A DNA stretch of 64,000 nt from UBA6927 sp022447855 (GCA_022447855.1 JAKUTX010000002.1:1-64000); one strand, 5' to 3'; positions 45,163 to 54,746 are shown, counted from the stretch's first letter. The notes: generated by a model from the sequence alone, not told the origin. A program made the numbers and translations.

Positions 45163-46329
45163 TTGAAGCTACATGAGTATCAAGCCAAGAAATTTTTGTG
45201 TGAATATGGAATACCTACCCCAAAAGGAATTGTGATCAATAAAAATATTGACACTTCTTCGGCTCTAGAATCATTAGGCGGAGAAGCAGTAGCCAAAGCA
45301 CAAGTATATGCTGGAGGACGAGGTCAATCAGGGGGAATAATTAAAGTTTCATCCGCTTCAGCAGCAGAAGAAGCTGTAAATAAATTACTCGGATCTACAC
45401 TAGTTACTTACCAGACGAGCCCTGAAGGAGTCCGAGTTTCTTCAGTCTTGCTTGAAGAAACCGTTGAAATTCAGGATGAATTATATCTCAGCATGGTGAC
45501 TGACGGATCTTCAGGCGGAATTGCGATAATCAGCAGTAGAGAAGGGGGAGTATCCATAGAGGAAGTTGCCAGAGACAATCCTGAATTGATATTCAAGGCT
45601 TATATTGATCCAACAATTGGAATGATGCCGTATATCTCTCGTTCAATAGCAATTGCACTCAAGCTGGATAACTCTTTATTTAATCCATTCTCGAAACTCT
45701 TACAAGCTATGTATTCACTTTTTTTAGATCTGGATACATCACTAATTGAAATTAATCCACTAGCCATTACCAAAAAGCAGGAATTGCTAGCACTTGATGC
45801 AAAAATAGAAATCGAAGAAGATGCCCTGTTTAGACATCCTGATGTTATTAAATTAAAAGATCATTCCCAAGTAGATCCCCTAGAATTAAAAGCTGAAAAT
45901 GCGGGGGTGAATTATGTAAAACTAGATGGAGACATTGGATGTTTAGTTAATGGAGCTGGTCTTGCAATGGCCACTATGGATGTAATTACTAACGCTGGAT
46001 TTTCCCCTGCAAATTTTTTAGATGTTGGAGGAACTGCCAATCAAGAAACTGTTGCAGAAGCAACCCGTATTATTTTATCTGACCCTTCGGTTAAGAGAAT
46101 ATTTATAAATATTTTCGGTGGAATTGTACAATGTGACATGGTTGTAAATGGCGTAATAGAAGCTATGAATGGCAGAAAAAATCCGCCGCCTCCAATAATC
46201 GCAAGACTAATGGGAACGAATCAGGAAGAAGCTCGACAAATACTGTCGAGTTCTGGTTTAGATGTTATTCTGCCAGAATCATTAACTGAAGCCTCAAAAG
46301 CAATTTCAGATGTCAGGAGAAATAATTGA
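45163..46329 (+). CDS. sucC: Succinyl-CoA ligase beta subunit
   Basis: A 388-residue ATP-grasp subunit of succinyl-CoA synthetase, a TCA-cycle enzyme. It opens with MKLHEYQAKKFLCEYGIPTP, has the AKAQVYAGGRGQSGGI nucleotide-binding segment, the EINPL metal-site motif and the CoA-ligase domain ending in IFGGIVQCDMV and MGTNQEEAR. The start is a TTG at 45163, fixed by the conserved N-terminus. The stop overlaps the sucD start. Confidence 0.96.
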   Translation: MKLHEYQAKKFLCEYGIPTPKGIVINKNIDTSSALESLGGEAVAKAQVYAGGRGQSGGIIKVSSASAAEEAVNKLLGSTLVTYQTSPEGVRVSSVLLEETVEIQDELYLSMVTDGSSGGIAIISSREGGVSIEEVARDNPELIFKAYIDPTIGMMPYISRSIAIALKLDNSLFNPFSKLLQAMYSLFLDLDTSLIEINPLAITKKQELLALDAKIEIEEDALFRHPDVIKLKDHSQVDPLELKAENAGVNYVKLDGDIGCLVNGAGLAMATMDVITNAGFSPANFLDVGGTANQETVAEATRIILSDPSVKRIFINIFGGIVQCDMVVNGVIEAMNGRKNPPPPIIARLMGTNQEEARQILSSSGLDVILPESLTEASKAISDVRRNN

Positions 46330-47207
46330 GTATTATCGTAAATTCTGAAACTAGATTGCTAGTCCAAGGAATCACTGGAAAAGAAGGCGGATATCACGCA
46401 GTCAAATGCCAAGAGTACGGTACAAACCTAGTCGCAGGGGTAACCCCAGGCAAAGGTGGGCAAATAATAAATGGCAATATTCCTGTGTTCAATACAGTGC
46501 AGGAAGCTGTAGATTCTACAGGAGCCAACACGTCCTTAGTATTTGTACCTCCCCCATTTGCCGCAGATGCGATCGCCGAAGCCGCAAATGCAGGAATCAA
46601 CACCATAGCTTCAATTACAGAAGGTATACCCGTTAATGACACAATGAAAGTTGCTAAATACATCAAAGGGCTGAGCAATGTTCGACTACTGGGCCCGAAT
46701 TGCCCCGGCGTCATATCTCCTGGGGAGAAATGTAAAGTTGGGATAATGCCTGGACAAATTCATCTCCCGGGAAATATAGGTGTAGTATCTCGAAGTGGCA
46801 CCTTGACCTATGAAGCTGTAGGTCAGTTAACTGCTCTAGGTATAGGTCAATCTACATGTGTTGGAATAGGAGGAGACCCCATAAGCGGGACCTCATTTAT
46901 AGATGTGCTTAAAATGTTTGAAAATGACAATCAAACAAAAGCAGTAGTTCTAATTGGAGAAATAGGTGGCACTAGAGAACAAGAAGCAGCAGAATTCATT
47001 AAAAGTGAATTCTCTAAACCTATTGCAGCGCTAATTGTTGGGCAAAGTGCCCCACCAGGAAAACGTATGGGGCACGCTGGTGCCATAATTACAGGTGAGG
47101 CTGCTAAAGCTTCGGAAAAAATTCGTTCCCTTTCAATTGCTGGAGCTAGTATAATTCCTTCACCCGGAGAAATAGGCTCAACTATTAATCAATTAATTAA
47201 AAAGTGA
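46326..47207 (+). CDS. sucD: Succinyl-CoA ligase alpha subunit
   Basis: A 293-residue CoA-binding subunit. Seen: VQGITGKEGGYHA, GVTPGKGGQ, the RLLGPNCPGVI segment, GVVSRSGTLTYE and the phosphohistidine site GKRMGHAGAII (the active His is in GHAGAI). It starts at a TTG overlapping the sucC stop (TTGA), so the two subunits are translated in step. Its end is 13 bases from the convergent tag gene. Confidence 0.96.
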   Translation: MSIIVNSETRLLVQGITGKEGGYHAVKCQEYGTNLVAGVTPGKGGQIINGNIPVFNTVQEAVDSTGANTSLVFVPPPFAADAIAEAANAGINTIASITEGIPVNDTMKVAKYIKGLSNVRLLGPNCPGVISPGEKCKVGIMPGQIHLPGNIGVVSRSGTLTYEAVGQLTALGIGQSTCVGIGGDPISGTSFIDVLKMFENDNQTKAVVLIGEIGGTREQEAAEFIKSEFSKPIAALIVGQSAPPGKRMGHAGAIITGEAAKASEKIRSLSIAGASIIPSPGEIGSTINQLIKK

Positions 47208-47220
47208 GCCGATTCCAAAA

Positions 47221-47814
47221 CTATCTAAGTTCCCGCCAGCGAAAGCAAGCAATAACATGGTCATTTACCATACCGGCTGCTTGCATAAACGAATAACATA
47301 TTACCGGACCAACATACTTAAACCCCCTGGATTTCAAAGATTGACTCATTAACTCTGACTCATTTGTTCTTGATGGAACCAAAAACATATCTTTAAAATT
47401 ATTTTGAATCGTCTTTGATTCGACAAAAGACCAAACATATTCTGAGAATGATCCAAAGTGTGTAGAAATTTCTATAAACGCTTGCGAATTTAGTATTACG
47501 CTTTCAAGCTTATTTCGATTCCGAATTATCGAGGGATTTTCAAGCAATTGTTCTATTTTTTTACTATCGTATTTTGAAATCTTTTCAGGGTCAAAGCCAT
47601 CTAGCGCATTTCTAAAAGCATCACGTTTCATAAGAATAGTACTCCAGCTCAATCCAGCTTGCATCCCTTCCAGAATTAAAAATTCAAATAACTTTAAATC
47701 GTCTTTTAAAGGCTCACCCCATTCATGGTCATGATAATTAATCATTTCACATGAATAATTCGAATCGCCCCAACAAGAATAAATACCTGGTTCTTTTACA
47801 AGTTGACAATTCAT
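47221..47814 (-). CDS. tag: DNA-3-methyladenine glycosylase I
   Basis: A 197-residue base-excision enzyme that removes 3-methyladenine. The zinc-binding N-terminus contains SCWGD and the YHDHEWGEPL motif; EFLILEGMQAGLSWSTIL is the helix-hairpin-helix region of the family and GFKYVGPVICYSFMQA the C-terminal one. The last zinc ligands lie in MVNDHVIACF. The ATG at 47814 follows GGGAG and was preferred to the GTG six bases upstream. Divergent from recA, convergent with sucD. Confidence 0.94.
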   Translation of the reverse strand: MNCQLVKEPGIYSCWGDSNYSCEMINYHDHEWGEPLKDDLKLFEFLILEGMQAGLSWSTILMKRDAFRNALDGFDPEKISKYDSKKIEQLLENPSIIRNRNKLESVILNSQAFIEISTHFGSFSEYVWSFVESKTIQNNFKDMFLVPSRTNESELMSQSLKSRGFKYVGPVICYSFMQAAGMVNDHVIACFRWRELR

Positions 47815-47886
47815 TTCCACTCCCTATCTAACTATTAAACCTGAAATTCGCTCCATAAACAATTTGCTAAAACCAACAAAATCATC

Positions 47887-47915
47887 TTGACATCTTAGAA
47901 CGTTCGTGCTAAAAA
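47887..47915 (+). promoter_or_regulatory. recA promoter
   Basis: -35 TTGACA (47887-47892), 17-base spacer and a -10 TAAAAA (47910-47915) lie about 35-60 bases before the recA start. An SOS-box-like element fills the spacer. Confidence 0.65.
47898..47909 (+). promoter_or_regulatory. Candidate LexA (SOS) box within the recA promoter
   Basis: GAAC-GTTC-GTGC matches the Gram-positive type LexA box GAAC-N4-GTTC except for one base in the second half. It lies exactly between the -35 and -10, the position from which a repressor would block polymerase. The surrounding TTAG...CTAA extends the imperfect symmetry to 18 bases (47895-47912). Confidence 0.5.
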
Positions 47916-47947
47916 TTACTTAACAAAAAAGTAAAAGATTAGAGACT

Positions 47948-48949
47948 GTGAGTATAGTAATGACAACATCTGATAAAAACAAAGCTCTCGACATAGCAAT
48001 TGGACAAATTGAACAACATTTTGGCACAGGTGCTGTAATGAAATTGGGAGAAATGGACACTTCTGCAAAAGTTGACGGGATTTCAACGGGCTCACTGTCT
48101 TTAGATATGGCCCTTGGAACAGGGGGAATTCCCAGAGGAAGAATTACAGAGGTTTTTGGCACAGAATCCTCAGGGAAATCAACTTTAGCTTACCATGTAA
48201 TGGCTAGTTCCCAAAAAGCTGGTGGAACTGTAGCCTACATTGATGCAGAACACGCGCTCGATCCCTATTATGCCGCAAAATGTGGCGTCAACACTGACGA
48301 ATTACTACTCTCTCAACCTGATTCTGCAGAAGAAAGTCTTGAAATTTGTGAATACCTTGTTCGTAGCGGAGCGATCGACACAGTAGTATTAGATAGTGTC
48401 GCGGCACTAGTTCCAAAAGCAGAGCTAGATGGTGATATGGGAGACACACATATAGGCTTGCAAGCCCGGCTAATGTCACAAGCATTACGTAAGCTTACGG
48501 CAGCTATAAGCAAATCTAATACAGCAGCAATTTTTATTAATCAATTACGCGAAAAAGTAGGTGTGTTTTTTGGCAATCCTGAAGTAACTCCAGGGGGACG
48601 TGCACTAAAATTTTACAGTTCGGTACGTATCGAACTCAGACGAATCGAATCCATAAAGCAAGGAACTTCCATAATGGGAAACCGAGTCCGGGCACGGGTA
48701 GTCAAAAACAAAGTAGCTCCACCTTTCCGTGTTGCCGAATTCGACATAATGTTCGCCGAAGGAATCAGTCTTGAAGGAGACATTATTGACTTAGCAACTG
48801 AAGCCGCAATAATTAAAAAAAGTGGCGCTCACTACTCATTCGGCGAAACAAAACTAGGCCAAGGAAAAGAAAATGCTAAGGCTTTCTTGAAATCTAATCC
48901 TGATATATCATCAGATCTTATTAATAGGCTAAAACAACCAGACGACTAG
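47948..48949 (+). CDS. recA: Recombinase RecA
   Basis: A 333-residue strand-exchange protein. Seen: ALDIAIGQIEQHFGTGAVM, Walker A GTESSGKST, the YIDAEHALD motif, the Walker B LDSVAALVP and the LNQLREKVGVFFGNPE loop, here INQLREK. The C-terminus is short with little of the usual acidic tail. The start is either GTG at 47948 or ATG at 47960; neither has a convincing Shine-Dalgarno, and the GTG is kept here. recX follows 32 bases later. Confidence 0.96.
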   Translation: MSIVMTTSDKNKALDIAIGQIEQHFGTGAVMKLGEMDTSAKVDGISTGSLSLDMALGTGGIPRGRITEVFGTESSGKSTLAYHVMASSQKAGGTVAYIDAEHALDPYYAAKCGVNTDELLLSQPDSAEESLEICEYLVRSGAIDTVVLDSVAALVPKAELDGDMGDTHIGLQARLMSQALRKLTAAISKSNTAAIFINQLREKVGVFFGNPEVTPGGRALKFYSSVRIELRRIESIKQGTSIMGNRVRARVVKNKVAPPFRVAEFDIMFAEGISLEGDIIDLATEAAIIKKSGAHYSFGETKLGQGKENAKAFLKSNPDISSDLINRLKQPDD

Positions 48950-48981
48950 GTGCTAGTCTGTCCATAAGCTCAATAACATTT

Positions 48982-49470
48982 ATGCAAAGTCACTTTTCCA
49001 ATCAAGAGAATTTAAACAAATCTTTTAAGGCTGCAAATCGTTTTATTTCATATAGACCAAGAAGTGAATTGGAAATTCGTGAAAAACTATTAACAAAATT
49101 CCCATCTAGCTTGGTCCAAAAAACTATTGATTTGTTAAAATCTCAAAATAAAATTAATGATTCCCTTTTCGCAAAATTCTGGGTTGATAAATATACCAAT
49201 TCTAGTTACAGAAGCTCAAGCTTTATAAAAACCGAACTGATAAAAAAGGGCTTGGATCCAGATATTATTAACGGAGCTATAGAGGAAATAGATGACGAAC
49301 ATCTGGCGTTTCTTTCAGCTAGAAAAGCCATTAAGAATTTCCTTCCAGATAATTACCAATCTTTCACAAACAAAATCCTCAACACACTAAATTATCGGGG
49401 ATTTGATTATTCTTTATCATGCAAGATCGCCGAAGAATTATGGAGAGAAAAGCCGGAAACAATTGCTTAA
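48982..49470 (+). CDS. recX: RecA regulator RecX
   Basis: A 162-residue all-helical protein with the three-helix repeats of RecX: AANRFISYRPRSELEIREKL, then LLKSQNKINDSLFAKFWVDKY, then IKTELIKKGLDPDIINGAIE. RecX inhibits or modulates RecA filaments, and its position directly after recA is the classic arrangement. Length is within the family range. Ribosome binding site weak. Confidence 0.9.
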   Translation: MQSHFSNQENLNKSFKAANRFISYRPRSELEIREKLLTKFPSSLVQKTIDLLKSQNKINDSLFAKFWVDKYTNSSYRSSSFIKTELIKKGLDPDIINGAIEEIDDEHLAFLSARKAIKNFLPDNYQSFTNKILNTLNYRGFDYSLSCKIAEELWREKPETIA

Positions 49471-49536
49471 TCTTGTGATTTGCGCAATTATAATCCATAA
49501 ATCAAAAAAGCCTTTAGACAAAATGGAGGTCTAACA

Positions 49537-50859
49537 ATGCTTGAAGGTGAATCTTTAAGATTAATTCTTATAGGGATCTTTGTAATTTTGTCTGCATTTT
49601 TCTCTAGTTCCGAGGCTGCATTTTTGTCATTGGAAAGAGGCCGCATTGCTCACCTGGTGAGCATAAATAAATCCGGGGCGAAAAAGGTTGCCAAAATGCT
49701 ACAAGACCCTGAAAGATTATTGTCAACAATATTATTGGGAAACAATCTCGTTAATGTCGCCTTTGCGTCTGTAGTTACTGTAGTTGCAACTACTTTACTT
49801 GAAGAAAAATTTGGATTGGCAATCACAACTATAGCAGCCACCGCATTTGGAACAATTGTCCTCTTGATTCTTGGGGAAGCTGCTCCAAAAGCTTTCGCTG
49901 TACGAAATCCCGAAAAGCTTGCTTTTTGGTATGCATCAACCTTGAGGTTTCTAGATCTGATTTTCTGGCCAGTAACAACCCTTTTAAGTTCACTAACTCG
50001 CTTGCTAGTTAAGATCGCAGGCGGTAAAGAAAGAGAATCAACAATTACAGAAGACGAATTGCGAACATTAATTGATGTTGGAGAAGCTGAAGGTACTCTT
50101 GAGGGAGGAGAAGCTGCGCTGCTTGAAGCTGTATTTAAATTTGGTGATACTCGCGTTAGAGAAATAATGACTCCTAGAACTGAAATTGTTTCAATTCCTG
50201 AAGGAACAACCCTCAACCAGTTTCTAAAGGTATATTCTAAAAACACTCACACGCGCTTCCCCGTTTTCAAAGACACTGAAGAGGAAATAATTGGATTAAT
50301 TTCTGCTAAAGATATCCTACTAAAAATGGCTGAATCAGGAATCGATGTTAAGGATTCCATTACAAAGGATATTAGAGAAGTATATTTTGTCCCAGAGACT
50401 AAAATGATTGCAGCAATGTTTGATGAGATGCGACTGTCTGGAAATCAAATGGCGGTAGTTGTAGACGAACATGGAGGGCTATCTGGGCTTGTGACACTGA
50501 GAAGGATTTCTGAAGAAGTTGTTGGCCCTGTAGGCGAAGAAGGAGAGGCACCCGAAGAAGAATTTTCAGAAATCTCTAAAAATGAATTTCAAGTGGATGG
50601 AATCATGAGTATTCTCGAATTTAACGATGAATTAGGTGTCAAATTACCCCAGGGTGAATTTGACACAGTTGCGGGATTCGTCCTAGAAATTTTGGGACAT
50701 ATCCCTATTGAAGGTGAACAATTTGATTATAAAAACATTAGTATGGAAATTTTGGAAATGAGGGGCTTGAAAATCGAATTACTCAGAGTGATTATTCACC
50801 CAAATCCTTATGGAGACAATGAAAATGAACTTAATCCTGATGAGACACGGACAAACTGA
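49537..50859 (+). CDS. CNNM/CorC-type membrane protein with CBS pair
   Basis: A 440-residue protein of the HlyC/CorC (UPF0053) family. Three or four N-terminal transmembrane helices form the DUF21 domain (to about 180), followed by two CBS domains (about 205-330, starting VREIMTPRTEI and with VVVDEHGGLSGLVTL) and a C-terminal CorC/HlyC domain (about 345-425, NEFQVDGIMSILEFNDELG). Relatives are implicated in magnesium efflux; 'hemolysin' is a historical label. GGAGG precedes the ATG. The end overlaps the next gene by 35 bases. Confidence 0.9.
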   Translation: MLEGESLRLILIGIFVILSAFFSSSEAAFLSLERGRIAHLVSINKSGAKKVAKMLQDPERLLSTILLGNNLVNVAFASVVTVVATTLLEEKFGLAITTIAATAFGTIVLLILGEAAPKAFAVRNPEKLAFWYASTLRFLDLIFWPVTTLLSSLTRLLVKIAGGKERESTITEDELRTLIDVGEAEGTLEGGEAALLEAVFKFGDTRVREIMTPRTEIVSIPEGTTLNQFLKVYSKNTHTRFPVFKDTEEEIIGLISAKDILLKMAESGIDVKDSITKDIREVYFVPETKMIAAMFDEMRLSGNQMAVVVDEHGGLSGLVTLRRISEEVVGPVGEEGEAPEEEFSEISKNEFQVDGIMSILEFNDELGVKLPQGEFDTVAGFVLEILGHIPIEGEQFDYKNISMEILEMRGLKIELLRVIIHPNPYGDNENELNPDETRTN

Positions 50860-51430
50860 GCTCAATCGCAAAGGAAAAATCCAAGGAAACAACAATTCTC
50901 ATCTTAACTCTACAGGTCTTTCACAAGCCAAATCTCTAGCATCTAAGATTAGTGGCGAGAATCCGAAAGCACTCTATACAAGTCCTATTATCAGGGCAAA
51001 AGAAACGGCTCAAATTATTGGTAATGAAGTCGGCTTGCGCCCCAAATCATTAACAGGGCTAGCAGAGCACAATGTTGGGCTTCTAGAAGGTTTATCGAGC
51101 ATAGAAATGAGAACTAAATATCCTGAGTTTGCAAAACAATGGGATTCAGACCCTCAGGATGCACGCCCGCCTGAAGGTAATACCCTTGCAGAAATTCAAG
51201 AAGTCGCATGGAGGTCTATTTTAAAATTAAGCTACGAATATGAAAATGAATCAGTCTTGGCGGTAAGTCATAATTTCACTATATTATGCTTAGTTACAAA
51301 AGTATTAAATCTGCCAATCAGAAATTATCGTAAGCTAGTAATATCTTTTTGTGGAATAACCAGGCTTATCTTAGATACATCAGGAAATGCAAAATTGGTT
51401 TCATTAAATGAAACAGGACACTTGTTTTAG
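50825..51430 (+). CDS. Histidine-phosphatase-family protein
   Basis: A 201-residue phosphoglycerate-mutase-like phosphatase. The catalytic RHGQTELN motif (about 8-15) includes the nucleophilic histidine; the GLAEHNVGLLEGLS segment holds the acid, and VSHNF near residue 152 the second histidine. Substrates in this family range from sugar phosphates to alpha-ribazole phosphate (CobC). The ATG at 50825 sits nine bases after GGAG; two earlier ATGs (50810, 50819) are badly spaced. Starts inside the preceding gene and ends nine bases before tilS. Confidence 0.85.
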   Translation: MNLILMRHGQTELNRKGKIQGNNNSHLNSTGLSQAKSLASKISGENPKALYTSPIIRAKETAQIIGNEVGLRPKSLTGLAEHNVGLLEGLSSIEMRTKYPEFAKQWDSDPQDARPPEGNTLAEIQEVAWRSILKLSYEYENESVLAVSHNFTILCLVTKVLNLPIRNYRKLVISFCGITRLILDTSGNAKLVSLNETGHLF

Positions 51431-51438
51431 AGTAAGAC

Positions 51439-52920
51439 GTGAATATCGAAGAAAAAGAAAATTCATTATTAGTTAAAAACATACACTCGCGTGTGAGATC
51501 AAGCTTTGAAGAATTCGGCTTGGTTAATGCAAAACTAGTTGTTGCCGTTTCAGGAGGATCTGATTCACAAACTCTCCTACATGTTCTAAATTCTATAAAA
51601 GATGATCTTTCATTAACCCTTCATGGAGCGCATTTTAATCATGGGTTAAGAATCCCTGAATCTGATCATGATGCGAAAATAGTTGAAACACTTTTCAAAG
51701 AATATAACATGAAATATAGCATCGAATCTGCGTTCTTGAAAAATCTGTATCAAGGCACAACATCAACTCTTGAAACTACCGCTCGCAAATTTAGATACGA
51801 TTTCTTTTACAAAATAGCTGCCCAAGAAAAAGCTGATGCTATTATTCTAGGACATACCTATGACGATCAAGCTGAAACAGTAATGATGAACATATTTAGA
51901 GGTACAGGACTTCAAGGGCTGCAAGGAATGCAGATTTACACAACTAGACGAAGATTCAAACACTCATTTGCAGTGTTTAGGCCTTTAATTTCAACATCTC
52001 ACAAAGAGAACTTATCTTACTGCAAAATTTCAAATATTTTGCCGATTGAAGACCCAACAAATTTTTCTCTTATTCCTAGAAGGAATTGGATTAGAAATTC
52101 CATTTTGCAAAGCATAAAAAAGTTTTATCCAAATGTTATACATTCATTAAATAGATTAGCAACAATTTCCCAAGAAGATGCTAATTTAATCGAAGAATTA
52201 GTCGATACTTACTGGGAAACTGCATTGTCTCAAAATATTCTACCTTCTCTCAATTCTCACGAATCTATAAGTCTCAAAATCACAGAATTAGTCAATCTAA
52301 ACGTTAGCATTAAGAAGCGCTTGCTCAGAAAAGCATATTTTAATATTGCTGGCAGTCTTGAAAACTTAACATATCACCATATAGAGCAAATCGTTAATGT
52401 ATTAAATGGCGAAAGTGGAAAAGCTTGCTCTTTACCAAATGCTATCCAAGTCATTAACGAATATAATACATTAACTTTTTACAAAGCTCATAATGGCATT
52501 TGTGATTCTAAAAAATTTATTCCTATTAAACTGAAAGTTCCAGGAGAAACAATACTTTCCAAGGAATGGTCTATAGTAACTAGTTATTCTTCAGGTTCAT
52601 CGCAGCAGACACAAAAACAAGAATCCCTTTCTGCAAGTTTTAGGGCTTCACTAGGAGAAACCAATTTAAAGATCCGCATTCGAAATTCGGGAGATAGATT
52701 CCAACCACTTGGTATGGCCCAAGAAAAAATTTTAAGCAGATATTTTATAGACCAAAAAATTCCACGAAATCGACGTTGTTGTTTGCCTCTGTTAACTTCT
52801 AATAATTCTATTGCATGGGTCGGAGGCAAGCAAATTGCAGAATGGTCGAAAGTGAGTCAAAAAGATCAACCAATATTGTTAGTGCGTTTAAAAAATAACA
52901 GACTACAAAACCAAACTTAA
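51439..52920 (+). CDS. tilS: tRNA(Ile)-lysidine synthase
   Basis: A 493-residue enzyme that converts C34 of tRNA-Ile(CAU) to lysidine so that it reads AUA. The PP-loop SGGSDS is at 38-43, the GHTYDDQAETVMMNIFRGTG segment is the typical second motif, and ILPIEDPTN and RRNWIRNSIL follow. A C-terminal domain with IRIRNSGDRFQPLGM is present, so it is the full-length form. Start is a GTG. The 3' end overlaps the convergent nicotinate phosphoribosyltransferase gene by 18 bases. Confidence 0.94.
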   Translation: MNIEEKENSLLVKNIHSRVRSSFEEFGLVNAKLVVAVSGGSDSQTLLHVLNSIKDDLSLTLHGAHFNHGLRIPESDHDAKIVETLFKEYNMKYSIESAFLKNLYQGTTSTLETTARKFRYDFFYKIAAQEKADAIILGHTYDDQAETVMMNIFRGTGLQGLQGMQIYTTRRRFKHSFAVFRPLISTSHKENLSYCKISNILPIEDPTNFSLIPRRNWIRNSILQSIKKFYPNVIHSLNRLATISQEDANLIEELVDTYWETALSQNILPSLNSHESISLKITELVNLNVSIKKRLLRKAYFNIAGSLENLTYHHIEQIVNVLNGESGKACSLPNAIQVINEYNTLTFYKAHNGICDSKKFIPIKLKVPGETILSKEWSIVTSYSSGSSQQTQKQESLSASFRASLGETNLKIRIRNSGDRFQPLGMAQEKILSRYFIDQKIPRNRRCCLPLLTSNNSIAWVGGKQIAEWSKVSQKDQPILLVRLKNNRLQNQT

Positions 52921-53901
52921 TTTTGAGTTGGCCGTAGGGCCTGGCAGTCTCCCTCTTCGAGCAACAGGTTTTCCATCAACTTCATGCAATTCGGCATTAA
53001 AAAAATGCTGCGGAGCTTCTGAAATATATTTACTGACAATAAAGCCAGCAATTGGAGAATTAGCCTTAGAAAATTGTTCTATTTTTTTAGGATTTAGATC
53101 TCCGCCAACAAAAATTTCTACATGTGTGGCTGATGCTAAATCTAACCGCGCCCGAACTTCATTAACCAATTCAATAGTGACTCCACCTCGTTCTTGCGGA
53201 GTATTCAAAAAAATCCCTCTGAGCCTTTCGCCTAAACCCTCCGCAAGGTTCAATGCCTCGATCGCTTCATCCTGAAGAACGTGAACAAGAGAAATTCTAG
53301 GAACTCCTTGAGGTAGATGATCATCCATAGCCTTGGCAGCAGTAACGGTGTCTCCAAATATTAACGGCAAGGACGTTGGCATAGTTCCGAAAGGAGTTAA
53401 CTGCGACATTCTGGCGCCTAAAATAGTTGAACATCCAACACAACCTCCAACAATAGCAGAATAATCCATGACAGCTGCAACATTGGGATGCATTCCGCTT
53501 GCACCATTTGAAATCACTGGGGTGTCTCCAGCCATATTTACACAATCGCGCGCAGCTGTAGACCATGAAGTACTTGAGCTAAGGATACCTGTAAGAGCAG
53601 ACTCATAAAGAGCTATAGCGCTATATGGTGCCTTAATTCTCATTACTACTTCATTTACTTTAATGCTATCACCATCATCTAATGCCCACACTTCGCTACC
53701 ACGCTCTGGAAGTATCTTTCCTAATAATTCAACACTTTCATTAATACCGCATACAACTCCATCTTTATCCGAAAAGAGCTCTAAAGATACAGACGGATTA
53801 AGATTTTCACTTCGTAGTATTGTTTGCGCTCTCTGAAGTTCAACATTTGCGGTGTCACCAAGAAGCACTTGCGCTCGAGCATCAAATTCATTCGTTGTCA
53901 T
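52903..53901 (-). CDS. Nicotinate phosphoribosyltransferase-like protein
   Basis: A 332-residue type II phosphoribosyltransferase of the NAPRTase/QPRTase barrel family. The N-terminal part has KDGVVCGINESVELLG and the YESALTGILSSSTSWSTAA helix; the barrel contains the ISNGASGMHPNVAAVMDY and VEIFVGGDLNPKKIEQF strands. It makes nicotinate mononucleotide from nicotinate, salvaging NAD. It is shorter than typical PncB and closer to archaeal-type forms. No partner gene adjacent, although nadD lies 5 kb away. Confidence 0.85.
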   Translation of the reverse strand: MTTNEFDARAQVLLGDTANVELQRAQTILRSENLNPSVSLELFSDKDGVVCGINESVELLGKILPERGSEVWALDDGDSIKVNEVVMRIKAPYSAIALYESALTGILSSSTSWSTAARDCVNMAGDTPVISNGASGMHPNVAAVMDYSAIVGGCVGCSTILGARMSQLTPFGTMPTSLPLIFGDTVTAAKAMDDHLPQGVPRISLVHVLQDEAIEALNLAEGLGERLRGIFLNTPQERGGVTIELVNEVRARLDLASATHVEIFVGGDLNPKKIEQFSKANSPIAGFIVSKYISEAPQHFFNAELHEVDGKPVARRGRLPGPTANSKLSLVL

Positions 53902-53990
53902 ATTTCGTACCTAAAAATGGATCTAAATAGCCCGATAATGGTACAGTCGAGAAGTTCAAACTGCAAGTTGTATTTTCAATGACCATTTCA

Positions 53991-54746
53991 TTATTTTCCC
54001 GGCTTAAAAGCAATTTCTCTAGCCGCTTTATTCATACCTCCAAGCCTCATTCTAACTAGACCCCGAAGATCTGTAATAATTGTATTTATTATTCTAACCC
54101 TACTATCCGGATCGTCTTCCCAGTAAACAGGAATTTCTAAAATATCAAGAGACGCCGCAGAGGAGATTAACAATAGTTCGGTGTCCCAAAAAAAGCCTGT
54201 ATCCTTAATCATAGGAACAATTTTTTTTGCCAGGTTCGCATCCATTGCCTTGAATCCGCATTGTGCGTCACTAATGCCTGATGAAAATATAACTTTTATT
54301 AAAAAATTATACCCCTTTGATAAAACACTCCGAAAAAAAGAGCGTTGCATTACTTTTGACCCTCGAGACAACCTAGACCCAATAGCTAGATGACATCTCT
54401 TCTCATCAATCGCGGAAATCAAAGATTCAAAATGCATAAGATTTGTTGATAGATCTAGGTCCATGTAACATACAATATCCGCATCTGATACTGTCCATGC
54501 TTGACTTAGGGCTCTTCCTCGCCCACGCAGAGCCATTCTATGGTAATGTATTTTCCCTAAAGAATTAGATTCTAATTGCAATCCTATTCTTTCAGAATCG
54601 TCTATAGAACCATTATCGAATATTGAAATTTTCCAATTCCATCGTTCATTAAATTTAGATAAAAATTGGTTCAGTTCCGTGATTTTATGCCTTAGATCGT
54701 CTTCCTCATTAAATATCGGAATGACGATATCGATAGAAGTTTTCAT
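53991..54746 (-). CDS. Family 2 glycosyltransferase (DPM1-like)
   Basis: A 251-residue GT-A fold enzyme. Seen: SIDIVIPIFNEEDDL at the N-terminus, GSIDDS, the metal-binding DLDLST (D-x-D) near 97, a SRLSRGS loop, ISDAQCGFKAM and FFWDTELLLIS motifs, and the EIPVYWEDDPDSRV tail. The order is that of dolichyl/polyprenyl-phosphate glucosyl- or mannosyltransferases. No transmembrane extension is evident, so it would act at the membrane surface on a soluble nucleotide sugar and a lipid phosphate. Located just downstream of purH. Confidence 0.86.
   Translation of the reverse strand: MKTSIDIVIPIFNEEDDLRHKITELNQFLSKFNERWNWKISIFDNGSIDDSERIGLQLESNSLGKIHYHRMALRGRGRALSQAWTVSDADIVCYMDLDLSTNLMHFESLISAIDEKRCHLAIGSRLSRGSKVMQRSFFRSVLSKGYNFLIKVIFSSGISDAQCGFKAMDANLAKKIVPMIKDTGFFWDTELLLISSAASLDILEIPVYWEDDPDSRVRIINTIITDLRGLVRMRLGGMNKAAREIAFKPGK

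Noticed and set aside
49650..50246. 198-codon minus-strand frame opposite the CorC-like gene
   Set aside because: It lies wholly antisense to a clear CNNM/CBS protein and its residue pattern (long Ser/Val/Ala runs) is that of a mirrored frame.
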